A stretch of DNA of 64,000 nucleotides from Bauldia litoralis (GCA_945882315.1 CAMCWB010000002.1:45021-109020); one strand, 5' to 3'; positions 37,965 to 46,951 are shown, numbered from the stretch's first letter. Program-made: numbers and translations. Notes: a model not told the origin generated them from the sequence alone.

Positions 37965-40900
37965 CTAAAGCTTGGGCAGGCTTGATGCCTCACCGACTAC
38001 CGGCACCGTCTCAGCAGTAGCAAGCGCCGGAAGATCGCCCGCCGGGGCAAGCTCCGATGGCTCGGCACCGTGCAGCTTGAAGGGGCGATTGCCGGAAAGC
38101 TGGCGAAGCAGCACGTAGAAGACCGGCGTCAGGAAAATGCTGGAGAAGGTCACCCCGAGCATGCCGGCGAACACGGCGACGCCCATGGCGTGGCGCATCT
38201 CGGCGCCGGCCCCGGTCGAGGTCACCAGCGGTACGACGCCCATGATGAAGGCGAAGGAGGTCATCAAAATCGGACGGAGCCGCAGCCGGGACGCCTCGAT
38301 CGCCGCCTGCACCGGCGTGCGTCCGTTGAATTCGAGGTCGCGGGCAAACTCGACGATCAGGATGGCGTTCTTCGCCGAAAGCCCGACCAGCACGACGAGG
38401 CCGATCTGCGTGAAGACGTTGTTGTCGCCCGCCGAGAGCCAGACGCCGGTCAGCGCGGCGAGCAGCCCCATCGGCACGATCATGATGATCGAGAGCGGCA
38501 GGACGAGGCTCTCATACTGCGCCGCCAGCACCAGGAAGACGAGCAGGATGGCGAGCGGGAACACCCAGATAGCGGAATTGCCCGCGAGGATCTCCTGGTA
38601 GGTCAGGTCCGTCCATTCATAGTCGAAGCCCGGCGGCAGGACCTCGGCGGCAATCCGCCTTGCGGCATCCTGCGCCTGGCCCGACGAGAAGCCGGGGGCA
38701 GGGGCGGCGTTGATGTCGGCGCTGAGGAAGCCGTTGTAGCGCGTCGCGCGCTCCGGGCCGGCGCTCGCCTCCACCGTCATCAGGGCGGAAAGCGGGATCA
38801 TCTCGCCGGAATTGGAGCGGACCTTGAGCTGGCCGATGTCTTCAGGCCGCGCCCGATAGGCCGCGTCGGCCTGGACGCGCACCGAATAGGTGCGGCCGAA
38901 CTTGTTGAAGTCGTTCACATAGAGCGAGCCGAGATAGATCTGCAGCGTCTCGAATATGGAGGTGATCGGCACGCCGAGCTGACGGGCCTTCGTCCGGTCG
39001 ACATCGGCGAAGACCTGCGGGACGTTGACCTGGTAGGTTGAGAACTGGCCGACAAGTTCAGGCGCGGCGTAGGCCTTGGCCAGGAAGGCGTTGGTCACCT
39101 CGGCGAGCGCCAGGTAGCCGCGTCCGGCGCGGTCCTCGATCTGCAGCTTGAAGCCGCCGACGACGCCGAGGCCCTGGACGGGCGGCGGCGGGAACATGGC
39201 GATGAACGCGTCTTCGATCGCCCCATACTTCTGGTTCAGCGACATGGCGATGGCGCCGGCGCTGAGCTCTGGCCCCTGACGCTCTTCGAAGGGCTTCAGA
39301 GTCGAAAAGACGATGCCGGCATTGGAGGAGATCGAGAAGCCGGCGATCGACAGGCCGGGAAAGGCGACGGCGCTCTCGACGCCGGGCTCGTTCATGGTGA
39401 TCTCGCTGATCCGGCGGACGACCTCTTCGGTCCGGTCGAGCGTCGCGCCGTCGGGCAGTTGCGCGAAGCCCACCAGATACTGCTTGTCCTGCGCCGGCAC
39501 GAAGCCACCCGGCACCGCGCCGAAGATCCAGTAGGTCCCGCCGAGCAGTAGGGCGTAGATCAGCATGACGGCCGACTTCAGCGAGAGAATCCGGCGAACG
39601 CCGTTGCCGTAACCCGTCGCGCCGCGCCCGAACACCCAGTTGAAGCCGCGAAACAGCCAGCCAAGCAGCGCGTTCATCACACGCGTCAATCGGTCGGGCG
39701 GCGCGTGGTGGCTCTTCAGGAGAAGCGCCGAGAGGGCCGGCGACAGCGTCAGCGAATTGATCGCCGAGATCACCGTCGAGATGGCGATGGTGAGGGCAAA
39801 CTGGCTGAAGAACTGGCCGGAAAGGCCGGTGATGAAGGCGAGCGGCACGAACACCGCTACCAGTACGAGGGCGATGGCGATGATCGGCCCCGACACTTCG
39901 GTCATGGCCTTGTAGGACGCGGCGCGCGGCGACAGCCCTTCCTCGATATTGCGCTCGACATTCTCGACCACGACGATGGCGTCGTCGACGACAATGCCGA
40001 TCGCCAGCACCAGCCCAAACAGCGTCAGCGCGTTGATCGAGAAGCCAAAGACATGCATCACCGCGAAAGTGCCGACGATCGAGATCGGCACGGCAAGCAG
40101 CGGGATGATCGAAGCGCGCCAGGTCTGCAGGAAGAGGATCACGACGAAGACGACCAGCGCGATGGCTTCGAGGAGCGTGTGGATCACCGCCTCGATCGAC
40201 GAGCGCACGAACTGCGTCGTGTCATAGACGATGGCGTAGTCGACGCCTTCCGGCATCGTCTCCTTGATCTCGTCCATCGTCGCGCGGACATTGTCGGCGA
40301 TCTCGAGCGCGTTGGAGCCCGGCGCCTGGAAGATGCCGATGCCGACGGCCTGCTTGTTGTCGAGAAGCGAGCGCAGCGAATAGCTGGCGGCGCCGAGCTC
40401 GATCCGCGCCACGTCGCCGAGGCGGGTGATCTGGCCGTCGGCGCCGGTCTTGATGACGATGTCGGCGAATTCCTCTTCGGTCTCCAGGCGCCCGGTTGCG
40501 TTGACGGTGAGCTGGAGATTGACGTCGGCAGGCGAGGGCGAGGCGCCAACTGTGCCGGCGGCGGCCTGGACGTTCTGTGCACTGATCTCGTTGACGACGT
40601 CGCTGGCCGACAGGCCGCGCTCCGCGATTTTCTGCGGATCGAGCCAGACCCGCATCGAGTAGTCGCCGGCGCCGAAGATGTCGACCTGTCCGACGCCGGC
40701 GATGCGCGCCAGCCGGTCCTTGACGTTGAGGACGCCGTAGTTGCGCAGATAGGTGATGTCGTAGCGGTCGTTGGGCGAGATGAGATGCACGACCATGATG
40801 AAGTTCGGTGAGCTCTTCGCCGTGGTGATGCCGAGGCTGCGGACCTCCTCGGGCAGGCGCGCTTCCGCCTGCGACACCCGGTTCTGGACGAGCTGCTGCG

Positions 40901-41213
40901 CCTTGTCGGCATCGGTGCCGAGCTTGAAGGTGACCGTCAGCGTCATGACGCCGTCGGTGGTCGCCTGGCTGCTCATATAGAGCATGTCCTCGACCCCGTT
41001 GATCGCCTCCTCGATCGGCGTGGCGACCGTCGCAGCGATCACGATCGGGCTCGCGCCGGGATATTGCGCTCGCACCACGATCGAGGGCGGCACGACTTCG
41101 GGATATTCCGAGATCGGCATGACCCGGAGCGAGAGCAGGCCGGCGACGAAGATGAGAACCGACAGCACGCCGGCAAAGATCGGCCGGTCGATGAAGAACC
41201 GTGAGATATTCAT
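37965..41213 (-). CDS. RND multidrug efflux permease (HAE1 family)
   Basis: Inner-membrane drug:proton antiporter of 1082 residues, 12 membrane helices and two large periplasmic loops. Start MNISRFFIDRPIFAGVLSVL; PISEYPEVVPPSIVVRAQYP near the N-terminus; the paired TM4 aspartates are in AIGIVVDDAIVVVENVERN; the second half has GLSAKNAILIVEFARDL. Resembles MexF/AcrB-type pumps. It is downstream of its adaptor gene (22 bp gap); no outer-membrane channel gene is attached, so a TolC-like protein from elsewhere must serve. Confidence 0.95.
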   Translation of the reverse strand: MNISRFFIDRPIFAGVLSVLIFVAGLLSLRVMPISEYPEVVPPSIVVRAQYPGASPIVIAATVATPIEEAINGVEDMLYMSSQATTDGVMTLTVTFKLGTDADKAQQLVQNRVSQAEARLPEEVRSLGITTAKSSPNFIMVVHLISPNDRYDITYLRNYGVLNVKDRLARIAGVGQVDIFGAGDYSMRVWLDPQKIAERGLSASDVVNEISAQNVQAAAGTVGASPSPADVNLQLTVNATGRLETEEEFADIVIKTGADGQITRLGDVARIELGAASYSLRSLLDNKQAVGIGIFQAPGSNALEIADNVRATMDEIKETMPEGVDYAIVYDTTQFVRSSIEAVIHTLLEAIALVVFVVILFLQTWRASIIPLLAVPISIVGTFAVMHVFGFSINALTLFGLVLAIGIVVDDAIVVVENVERNIEEGLSPRAASYKAMTEVSGPIIAIALVLVAVFVPLAFITGLSGQFFSQFALTIAISTVISAINSLTLSPALSALLLKSHHAPPDRLTRVMNALLGWLFRGFNWVFGRGATGYGNGVRRILSLKSAVMLIYALLLGGTYWIFGAVPGGFVPAQDKQYLVGFAQLPDGATLDRTEEVVRRISEITMNEPGVESAVAFPGLSIAGFSISSNAGIVFSTLKPFEERQGPELSAGAIAMSLNQKYGAIEDAFIAMFPPPPVQGLGVVGGFKLQIEDRAGRGYLALAEVTNAFLAKAYAAPELVGQFSTYQVNVPQVFADVDRTKARQLGVPITSIFETLQIYLGSLYVNDFNKFGRTYSVRVQADAAYRARPEDIGQLKVRSNSGEMIPLSALMTVEASAGPERATRYNGFLSADINAAPAPGFSSGQAQDAARRIAAEVLPPGFDYEWTDLTYQEILAGNSAIWVFPLAILLVFLVLAAQYESLVLPLSIIMIVPMGLLAALTGVWLSAGDNNVFTQIGLVVLVGLSAKNAILIVEFARDLEFNGRTPVQAAIEASRLRLRPILMTSFAFIMGVVPLVTSTGAGAEMRHAMGVAVFAGMLGVTFSSIFLTPVFYVLLRQLSGNRPFKLHGAEPSELAPAGDLPALATAETVPVVGEASSLPKL

Positions 41214-41235
41214 GGATTCGCGCTCTGTTAGACGG

Positions 41236-42435
41236 TCAGCCGTCGTTGGGTTGGTTCACGGCGCCGGCCAGCATCGGGACGACGCGGGGCTCGACGATCG
41301 AATCCGGACGGATGCGCTGCAGGCCGTTGACGACGACACGTTCGCCGGCCTTCAGGCCTGTCGTGACGATCCGCAGTCCCTCCGCCGTGCCGCCGAGCTT
41401 CACCTCGCGGTAGGCCGCCTTGTTGTCGGTGCCGACGACCATGACGAACTGCTTGTCCTGGTCGGCGCCCACGGCGCGCTCGCTGACGACGACGGCCGAT
41501 TCATTGACGGCGCGGCCCATGCGCAGCCGCGCGAACTGGCCCGGCAGGAGGCTTCCGTCCGGGTTGTCGAAGACGGCGCGGACGCGAACCGTGCCGCTGC
41601 CGATATCGACCTGGTTGTCGATGAGCTGCATGTGGCCCTGATAGACCGTGTCGCTCGTCGTGGTGACCATTTCGACGGGGATCCGGTCGACCTCCGTATG
41701 CGCATTCATGCCAGCCAATGCCTTGAGGGCACGCGTTACGACGGACTCGTCGGCATTGAAGCTGGCGTAAATCGGATCGACGGAAACCAGGCGCGTCAGG
41801 ACCGGCGCCGTCGGGCCGGCAGCGACGAGGTTGCCAACGGTGACCTCGAGCTTGCCGACGCGGCCCGAAACCGGTGCCTTGATCTCCGTATAGGCGAGGT
41901 CGACCGTTGCCGCCTGCAGGGTCGCCCGCGCCGCCTGGAGATTGGCGGCGGCCTCGGACTCCGCGTTCAGACGCTGGTCAAGGTCGCGCTTGGAGACCGT
42001 CTTGGAATCCCAGAGCTGGCGGCCGCGGTCGAGTTCGCTGCGGGCGAGCGCCAGGCCGGCCTCTCCGGCAGCGACCAGCGCTTCGGCGCGGGCGACTTCC
42101 GCGGCATAAGACACCGGATCGATGGTGATCAGAAGGTCGCCCTTCTGGACGAGCCCGCCTTCGCGGAAACGCGCCGTCTGGATCTGGCCGGCGACCTGGG
42201 AACGGATATCGACATTCTCGATCGCCTCGAGGCGGCCGGAGAACTCGTCCCACAGCACCACGGGCTTTTCCTCGACGACCGCGACGGAGACCGGCGTTGC
42301 CGGCGGCGGAGCTGCCGCGGCGGGCTCTGACTGCGAATTGGCGCTCGGCGTGAAGACGATTGCGGCTGCGATCGCAGCGACGAAAACCACCGCCCCCGCA
42401 CCCCACAACCGGGTGCGAGTCTTGTTGTACCGCAT
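41236..42435 (-). CDS. RND efflux periplasmic adaptor
   Basis: 399-residue membrane fusion protein. One N-terminal anchor (LWGAGAVVFVAAIAAAIVF) without a lipobox cysteine, a lipoyl-like half (VDIRSQVAGQIQTARFREGG) with the second half (TEIKAPVSGRVGKLEVTVGN) after a helical hairpin, then beta-barrel and membrane-proximal domains. First gene of the efflux operon, divergent from tetR. Confidence 0.95.
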   Translation of the reverse strand: MRYNKTRTRLWGAGAVVFVAAIAAAIVFTPSANSQSEPAAAAPPPATPVSVAVVEEKPVVLWDEFSGRLEAIENVDIRSQVAGQIQTARFREGGLVQKGDLLITIDPVSYAAEVARAEALVAAGEAGLALARSELDRGRQLWDSKTVSKRDLDQRLNAESEAAANLQAARATLQAATVDLAYTEIKAPVSGRVGKLEVTVGNLVAAGPTAPVLTRLVSVDPIYASFNADESVVTRALKALAGMNAHTEVDRIPVEMVTTTSDTVYQGHMQLIDNQVDIGSGTVRVRAVFDNPDGSLLPGQFARLRMGRAVNESAVVVSERAVGADQDKQFVMVVGTDNKAAYREVKLGGTAEGLRIVTTGLKAGERVVVNGLQRIRPDSIVEPRVVPMLAGAVNQPNDG

Positions 42436-42461
42436 TGCGGAATGCTCTGTCCGTAATTATT

Positions 42462-42473
42462 TAACGAACGTTA
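42462..42473. promoter_or_regulatory. Candidate TetR operator TAACGAACGTTA
   Basis: A perfect 5-bp inverted repeat with a 2-bp centre. It begins immediately after the -10 element of the efflux promoter, covering the expected transcription start, and lies in the 123-bp gap between the adaptor and tetR. It is the best candidate binding site for the divergent regulator. Confidence 0.6.
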
Positions 42474-42502
42474 CATATGTGCGGGGTAGACCGGGCCGTC
42501 AA
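42474..42502 (-). promoter_or_regulatory. Predicted promoter of the RND efflux operon
   Basis: On the minus strand, TTGACG (42502-42497), a 17-bp spacer and CATATG (42479-42474). Good -35, fair -10. The operator-like palindrome follows directly. Confidence 0.5.
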
Positions 42503-42558
42503 GGGACTTATATAACATTCAATAAAAAAAGGCTGTCAACAAGGAGGCGACGCTGGCT

Positions 42559-43140
42559 GTGGCAATGGGAAGACCTCGGGAATTCGATCCTGACCAGGCG
42601 CTTGACCGCGCTTTGGAAGTGTTCAGGCGCAATGGCTTTGAGAGCGCCTCCATTGCCGATCTGACGACCGCCATGGGCATCAATGCCCCGAGCCTCTATG
42701 CGACCTTCGGCAACAAGGAGGCCTTGTTCCGCAAGGCCCTCGATCGCTACATCGAGAAGCTCGGATACTGGAACGAGGCCCTGGCCAAGCCGACGGCGCG
42801 CGAGGTCGTCGAGCACCTGCTTTATGGGACGGCAGACTTCATGACGGAAGAAGACAGCCCGCGGGGCTGCCTGTTCGTCCGCGGCGCTCTCTCATGCGGT
42901 GAATCCAGCGAAGCGATCCGGGCCGAACTCGAAGCCCGCCGCGTTGCCGGCGAGGCGGCGCTGCGTGAACGTTTTGAACGCGCGAGAGCGGCTGGCGAGT
43001 GTGCCTTATGCGATCCCGGGGATGCTGCGAGCTACGTCATGACGATCCTGGAAGGCATCACGCTCCGCGCTGCCGCCGGCGCGACACGCGATGAGCTCCG
43101 TAAAGTTGCCGAGGTGACATTGCGCAGTTGGGTGAACTGA
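42559..43140 (+). CDS. TetR/AcrR family regulator of the efflux pump
   Basis: 193 residues. The helix-turn-helix is in SIADLTTAMGINAPSLYATF, after GRPREFDPDQALDRALEVF; ligand-binding C-terminal domain follows. GTG at 42559 is chosen because AGGAGG lies 11 nt upstream; an ATG two codons later is the alternative. Divergent from the RND genes, so a local repressor is inferred. Confidence 0.9.
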   Translation: MAMGRPREFDPDQALDRALEVFRRNGFESASIADLTTAMGINAPSLYATFGNKEALFRKALDRYIEKLGYWNEALAKPTAREVVEHLLYGTADFMTEEDSPRGCLFVRGALSCGESSEAIRAELEARRVAGEAALRERFERARAAGECALCDPGDAASYVMTILEGITLRAAAGATRDELRKVAEVTLRSWVN

Positions 43141-43158
43141 CCGTACCGCGTTTGAACT

Positions 43159-43178
43159 GACGGCCGCCGCCGGCCGTC
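43159..43178. terminator. Hairpin between tetR and the VWA gene
   Basis: GACGGCC/GGCCGTC 7-bp stem with a 6-base loop, between the convergent tetR and VWA genes. GC-rich without a T-run; may serve both directions. Confidence 0.45.
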
Positions 43179-43183
43179 CGCCC

Positions 43184-45082
43184 TTACTCCACCGTCACGT
43201 TCGTCCGCTGCCCCGCCGTGATCGTCGCCGTGCCGCGGGCTTCCGAGCCGTCGGCCTTGGTCACCTTGATCGTGTAGCTGCCGACCGGCACCGCGATCGT
43301 CCATTCCTGGCCATAGGTCGTCGTGATGCCGACCTCGTTGCCGTAGATGTCCTTGGCGCCGGACAGCAGATCGAGACGGTCGCCGTCCGGCGCCTTCAGC
43401 GCCAGGATGCCGGCATTCAGCACCACGGACACGTCGAGGGGAGAGCCGGCCACGACTTCGAAGGGTTTCTCCGCCGTCGCGACATCCGAAGACGCGACGA
43501 GCACATATTTGCCCGGCGGCAGGTCGAATGACGCGCCGTCATTATAGGTCGTGGTGATGCCGCGGCGCTGGCCGTCGGCGCCCGGTGTCGCCTCGAGCAC
43601 GTCGAAGCGCGGTCCCGCCGTCACCGCCGGCCCGCCTTCGGCGAAGAGGGCATGCACGATGACCTTGCCGGTCGCGACGACCATCTCCTCCTGGGTGGTC
43701 TTGCCGGAGGAAACGGAAACCGTCTTCTCCGCCTTGGCTTCGCCGAGCGTGGCCAGGACCTTGTAGTCGCCGGCCGGGAGGTCGTAGCGGACCTCGCCGC
43801 CATAGGTGGTCGCGGCCTCGCCGCCGGCCGCCGGCGTGACGTCCCAGCGGATGCCGCTGTCGAAATCATTGGCCTCGGGGCTCCGCTTGCCGCGCAGCAC
43901 CAGCGTGCCGGCGCCAAGCACCACATCGACCTCGATCGTGGCGCCGGCGACGACATCGACCGGCACCGATGCGGTAGCGCTGCCCAGCGAGCCCTGCACC
44001 GTTGCCGCGCCCGCCGTCACCGCGACGGTGCGCGTCGGCCCGTAGCTCGTGTCGGTGTTGCCGTCGATGTCGGTAATGTCGAAGCGCACGCCGCCATCCT
44101 CGGCCGGCGTCGTCTCGGTCAGCATGGCGCGCGCACTGATCGTGCCGGCATTGAGCACGATGCCGGCTTCGGTCGTCGCCGTGTCGATCACCTCGACGAC
44201 GACTTCCGCCGAGGCGAGCTCCTTGCTCGCCAGCACGGCGTAGCGGCCGGCGGGCAACTGGAAAGCCGCCTCCGAGCCTTCGCCGCCATAAACCGTTTCG
44301 ACCGGCTGCTCTTCCTTCGAGCCGTCGGCGAGGACACGGAAGACGTCGTAGCGGATCGTATCGGCGCCGGTGTAAGGCGGCGCTGCGACCGCGGCACGGG
44401 CCGTGACGCGAAGATTGGCGCCGTTCCTGGTTGCGGATGCCGGCGGTGGTGGCGGCGGCGGCGCGGGCGCCACGGTTTCCGCGACGGTCGTCGTCAGCGC
44501 TTCGCCGAGCGCGGCGGCGTCGCCGGCCGGAAAATAGCGGCCGCCGGTATTCTCGGCGAGGCAGGCGACCTGCCTTCTTTCCTCGCTCGACAGGCCGAAG
44601 CCGACGACATGCACGGTGAAGTCGATGCCCGCCTGCTCGAGTTCGGTCGCTGCCGCACAGGGATCGGCCTCGCAGGTCTCGATCCCGTCGGTGACCAGGA
44701 TGACGGTGGCCTTTTCCTCCGTATAGCGGAGCACCGACGCTGCCTGGCGGATGGCATCCGTGATCGGCGTCTTGCCCTTCGGCTGCAACGCATTCGCCGC
44801 CGCCGAGATGGTCGCCGCGGTGCCGGCCGCCGGCGGCACCATCAGCTCGATATCGCCGCAGCTTCCCTTGTCGCGATGGCCATAGGCGATGAGTCCGAGT
44901 TCGAGATCCGGCGATACGGTGCCGAGCACATTCGCGAGCGTCCGCCGCGCGATCTCCATCTTCGCCTCGCCGCCGATCTGGCCCCACATCGAGCCGGAGG
45001 CATCGAGCACGATGATCGCCTGGTCGGCGCGCGCCGGCAGGATCGCGAAGCAGAACAGCAGGCAGGCAAGGAGACGCCGCAT
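43184..45082 (-). CDS. Secreted VWA-domain protein with repeated beta-rich modules
   Basis: 632 residues. Signal peptide (LLACLLFCFAILPARA), then a von Willebrand A domain at about 20-195 with an intact MIDAS (VLDASGSMWG) and VTDGIETCEADPC. A Pro-rich linker (APAPPPPPPPAS) leads to a C-terminal part of about 400 residues made of several modules of about 80-100 residues, each closing with a similar strand: GIVLNAGTI, DVVLGAGTLVL, MVVATGKVIV, SVVLNAGILAL, and each containing a TTYGGE/TTYNDG/TTYGQE-like strand. The modules resemble carboxypeptidase-regulatory or MG-like beta domains. The ATG at 45082 has GGAG upstream. Ligand unknown. Confidence 0.85.
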   Translation of the reverse strand: MRRLLACLLFCFAILPARADQAIIVLDASGSMWGQIGGEAKMEIARRTLANVLGTVSPDLELGLIAYGHRDKGSCGDIELMVPPAAGTAATISAAANALQPKGKTPITDAIRQAASVLRYTEEKATVILVTDGIETCEADPCAAATELEQAGIDFTVHVVGFGLSSEERRQVACLAENTGGRYFPAGDAAALGEALTTTVAETVAPAPPPPPPPASATRNGANLRVTARAAVAAPPYTGADTIRYDVFRVLADGSKEEQPVETVYGGEGSEAAFQLPAGRYAVLASKELASAEVVVEVIDTATTEAGIVLNAGTISARAMLTETTPAEDGGVRFDITDIDGNTDTSYGPTRTVAVTAGAATVQGSLGSATASVPVDVVAGATIEVDVVLGAGTLVLRGKRSPEANDFDSGIRWDVTPAAGGEAATTYGGEVRYDLPAGDYKVLATLGEAKAEKTVSVSSGKTTQEEMVVATGKVIVHALFAEGGPAVTAGPRFDVLEATPGADGQRRGITTTYNDGASFDLPPGKYVLVASSDVATAEKPFEVVAGSPLDVSVVLNAGILALKAPDGDRLDLLSGAKDIYGNEVGITTTYGQEWTIAVPVGSYTIKVTKADGSEARGTATITAGQRTNVTVE

Positions 45083-45207
45083 TGAAAAGACTCCATCGTA
45101 TTTCTGCCAGTGTGCCGGTCCGGGTGACGAACGGCAAGGCGACGGGTGGGTCTTTAGGGAAGCCGTCTCGGATCTTCCTGCCGGCGACCTGTCTCGCAGC
45201 GATAGGC

Positions 45208-45453
45208 TCAGGCTGCCCTGGCACGGTCGAGCCGCGTCACTCGGGCAAAGGCACGAAGGCAAGGCGGCACGAGCGCCAGAGCCTCCGTCCTTGCGCCGCA
45301 ATCGACGACCATCGATCCAATATGCGTGGCGCCGGATTGGCGCCAGCTCGCGCGGGCGACGAAGTGTGAGCCGAGCGTCGCTGCGGCAATGTTGATCCGG
45401 CGCCGGGCGATGCCGCCGGCGGGCTGGATCACCTCGATGAGATAACTGGGCAT
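45208..45453 (-). CDS. Small hypothetical protein
   Basis: 81 residues starting MPSYLIEVIQPAGGIARRRI. The ATG has AAAGGA upstream and lies 22 bp after the YgjV-like gene on the same strand. There is no signal peptide or known motif. The C-terminal third is Arg/Ala-rich and may be less constrained. It may be part of a YgjV-hypothetical-VWA run. I do not recognise it; it could be a chance ORF. Confidence 0.45.
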   Translation of the reverse strand: MPSYLIEVIQPAGGIARRRINIAAATLGSHFVARASWRQSGATHIGSMVVDCGARTEALALVPPCLRAFARVTRLDRARAA

Positions 45454-45474
45454 CTACAAGGTCCTTTCGGGAAA

Positions 45475-46020
45475 TCAGGCGATTGCGAGGGCTTTCCGGC
45501 GCAACCGTAGCTCGCGCAACAGGGCCGCCGATGCGACGCAGGCAGAGACGATGCAGCCGACCAGCGCCGGAGCCGCACCGACGAGCATGTCGTGGCCGAT
45601 GGCGAAGGGCACCGAGCCGAGTTGCAGCATGCGGAGCCGCAGGAGGTCCTGCTGCAGGCGGCTGAGCATGACGAACGTCACGCCGACAAGCGCAAAAAGC
45701 GAGGGCAGGCCGCTCCAGGTCGCCAGACACAGCGAGGCGACGATGGGCAGGAAGACCAGGCTGGCGCGCCGCAGCCAGGGCCGGTCGCCGGCGGCGAGCG
45801 CCAGGGTCGTCTGCATCGCGCCGATCGCGCAGACGCCGGCCGCGCTGACGGCGCCGAGCAGGGCATATTGGGCGCAATAGAGCAGCCCGATGCAGAGCTG
45901 GATCGACAGGATCACACGCCGTTCGCGGAACCAGGGCCAGGCGAGCTGGCAGACAAGACCGAGGGCGCCAAAGGCCGTCGCCCCTGGATGCTCGCTGACA
46001 ATTTTCATGAGCTCGTCCAT
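45475..46020 (-). CDS. YgjV-like inner-membrane protein
   Basis: 181 residues, about six hydrophobic segments (TAFGALGLVCQLAWPWF; ILSIQLCIGLLYCAQYALLG; ASLVFLPIVASLCLATW). This resembles the YgjV (Imp-YgjV) family of small membrane proteins of unknown function. The ATG at 46020 follows AAAGGAGG. It is divergent from a TetR gene with operator-like palindromes between. Confidence 0.75.
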   Translation of the reverse strand: MDELMKIVSEHPGATAFGALGLVCQLAWPWFRERRVILSIQLCIGLLYCAQYALLGAVSAAGVCAIGAMQTTLALAAGDRPWLRRASLVFLPIVASLCLATWSGLPSLFALVGVTFVMLSRLQQDLLRLRMLQLGSVPFAIGHDMLVGAAPALVGCIVSACVASAALLRELRLRRKALAIA

Positions 46021-46028
46021 GGGAGAGC

Positions 46029-46066
46029 CTCCTTTAACATACAGACCGGTCGGTTTGTTAAAGGAG
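46029..46066. promoter_or_regulatory. Operator A nested in an 11-bp inverted repeat
   Basis: The core ACCGGTCGGT is at 46045-46054 inside ACAGACCG/CGGTTTGT. It is bracketed by a perfect 11-bp inverted repeat, CTCCTTTAACA (46029-46039) and TGTTAAAGGAG (46056-46066). The left arm contains the ribosome binding site of the YgjV-like gene, so an RNA from an upstream start could hide it in a hairpin. Confidence 0.6.
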
Positions 46067-46109
46067 CGCCGGGGCTAAGTCTGTGACGGGCGTCTCAGGT
46101 TACGGCACC

Positions 46110-46138
46110 TTGCAGTTTCAACGCGTTAGGCTGATATT
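46110..46138 (+). promoter_or_regulatory. Candidate promoter of the second tetR gene
   Basis: TTGCAG at 46110-46115, a 17-bp spacer and GATATT at 46133-46138. Operator B starts 3 bp after the -10. Confidence 0.4.
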
Positions 46139-46140
46139 AC

Positions 46141-46154
46141 ATACCGGTCGGTAT
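46141..46154. promoter_or_regulatory. Operator B, ATACCGGTCGGTAT
   Basis: Perfect 6-bp inverted repeat with a 2-bp centre, sharing the ACCGGTCGGT core with operator A about 95 bp away. It lies over the expected start of the tetR transcript, as for an autorepressor. Confidence 0.65.
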
Positions 46155-46168
46155 TGAAGGTCTATCCA

Positions 46169-46828
46169 ATGACGAGCAAGGGCGAGAGCAGCAAGGATCG
46201 AATCCTCAATGCGGCGGAGACGCTGATTATGCAGCGGGGCTTCGCCGGCACCTCGGTCGACGACATCCTGAAAGGCGCCGGTTTGACCAAGGGCGCCTTC
46301 TTCCATCATTTCGACGGCAAGGGCGCTCTCGTCCGCGAGTTGGTCGAACGCCACGCGCAGAAGGACATCGCCTTCTTCATGGATTTGGCGCGCCAGGCCG
46401 AGGAGCAGAGCGACGACCCGCTCGAGCAGGTCTTTCTCTTCATGGAAAGCTTCGAAGGCTATGTCAGCAAGCTCGGCGAGCAGCCGCCGGGCTGCATCTA
46501 CGCCGTGTACACATACGAGAGCATGCAGTTCGAGCCGGCTATCCGGGAGATCGTCGCCGACACGCTCCGGCAATGGACCGCAATTTATGTCCGCAAGTTC
46601 CACGAGGTGCTGGATCGATATGAGCCGGCCGTGCCCGTAACCGCCCGCGAGCTTGCGGAGATGGTTGTTTCGGTGATCGAAGGCGGCTTCGTGCTGGCGC
46701 GTGCCTACAATGACGGCCGCCTGACGGCGCGCCAATCGGAATATTTCCGGAAGTATCTGAAGCTGCTTTTTGCCGGCAAGGCAAAGAAGGTGCAGCCCAG
46801 ACGGGCGGGTGCGAAGGCCTTCGCTTAG
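46169..46828 (+). CDS. TetR family regulator
   Basis: 219 residues. Helix-turn-helix TSVDDILKGAGLTKGAFFHHF at about residues 30-50, preceded by SKDRILNAAETLIMQRGF. The C-terminal domain includes EQPPGCIYAVYTYESMQF. The ATG at 46169 has GAAGG upstream. It is divergent from the YgjV-like gene, with two shared operator-like palindromes between. Confidence 0.9.
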   Translation: MTSKGESSKDRILNAAETLIMQRGFAGTSVDDILKGAGLTKGAFFHHFDGKGALVRELVERHAQKDIAFFMDLARQAEEQSDDPLEQVFLFMESFEGYVSKLGEQPPGCIYAVYTYESMQFEPAIREIVADTLRQWTAIYVRKFHEVLDRYEPAVPVTARELAEMVVSVIEGGFVLARAYNDGRLTARQSEYFRKYLKLLFAGKAKKVQPRRAGAKAFA

Positions 46829-46831
46829 AGC

Positions 46832-46897
46832 AATGTCAGGAAAAGCATGCCCCGGACGACGATCCGGGGTGGAAACCGGGTTTCCGTCCGACATTGC
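46832..46897. repeat. Rhizobial GCAATGTC...GACATTGC palindrome
   Basis: Outer arms GCAATGTC and GACATTGC, with an inner CCCCGGA/TCCGGGG hairpin and GGAAAC/GTTTCC. This resembles the GCAATGTCGGACGGAAA-type intergenic palindromes scattered in Hyphomicrobiales genomes. Just after the second tetR gene. Confidence 0.65.
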
Positions 46898-46917
46898 GCA
46901 AATTTAAGGAAGCTAGA

Positions 46918-46949
46918 GCATGATCCGTTTCCATCGAAACGGATCATGC
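46918..46949. repeat. Perfect 14-bp palindrome GCATGATCCGTTTC
   Basis: GCATGATCCGTTTC, a CATC loop, then GAAACGGATCATGC. Another widespread Hyphomicrobiales palindrome type (GAGCATGATCC). Located between the convergent tetR and HAD genes, 2 bp from the HAD stop codon; probably a bidirectional terminator. Confidence 0.75.
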
Positions 46950-46951
46950 GC

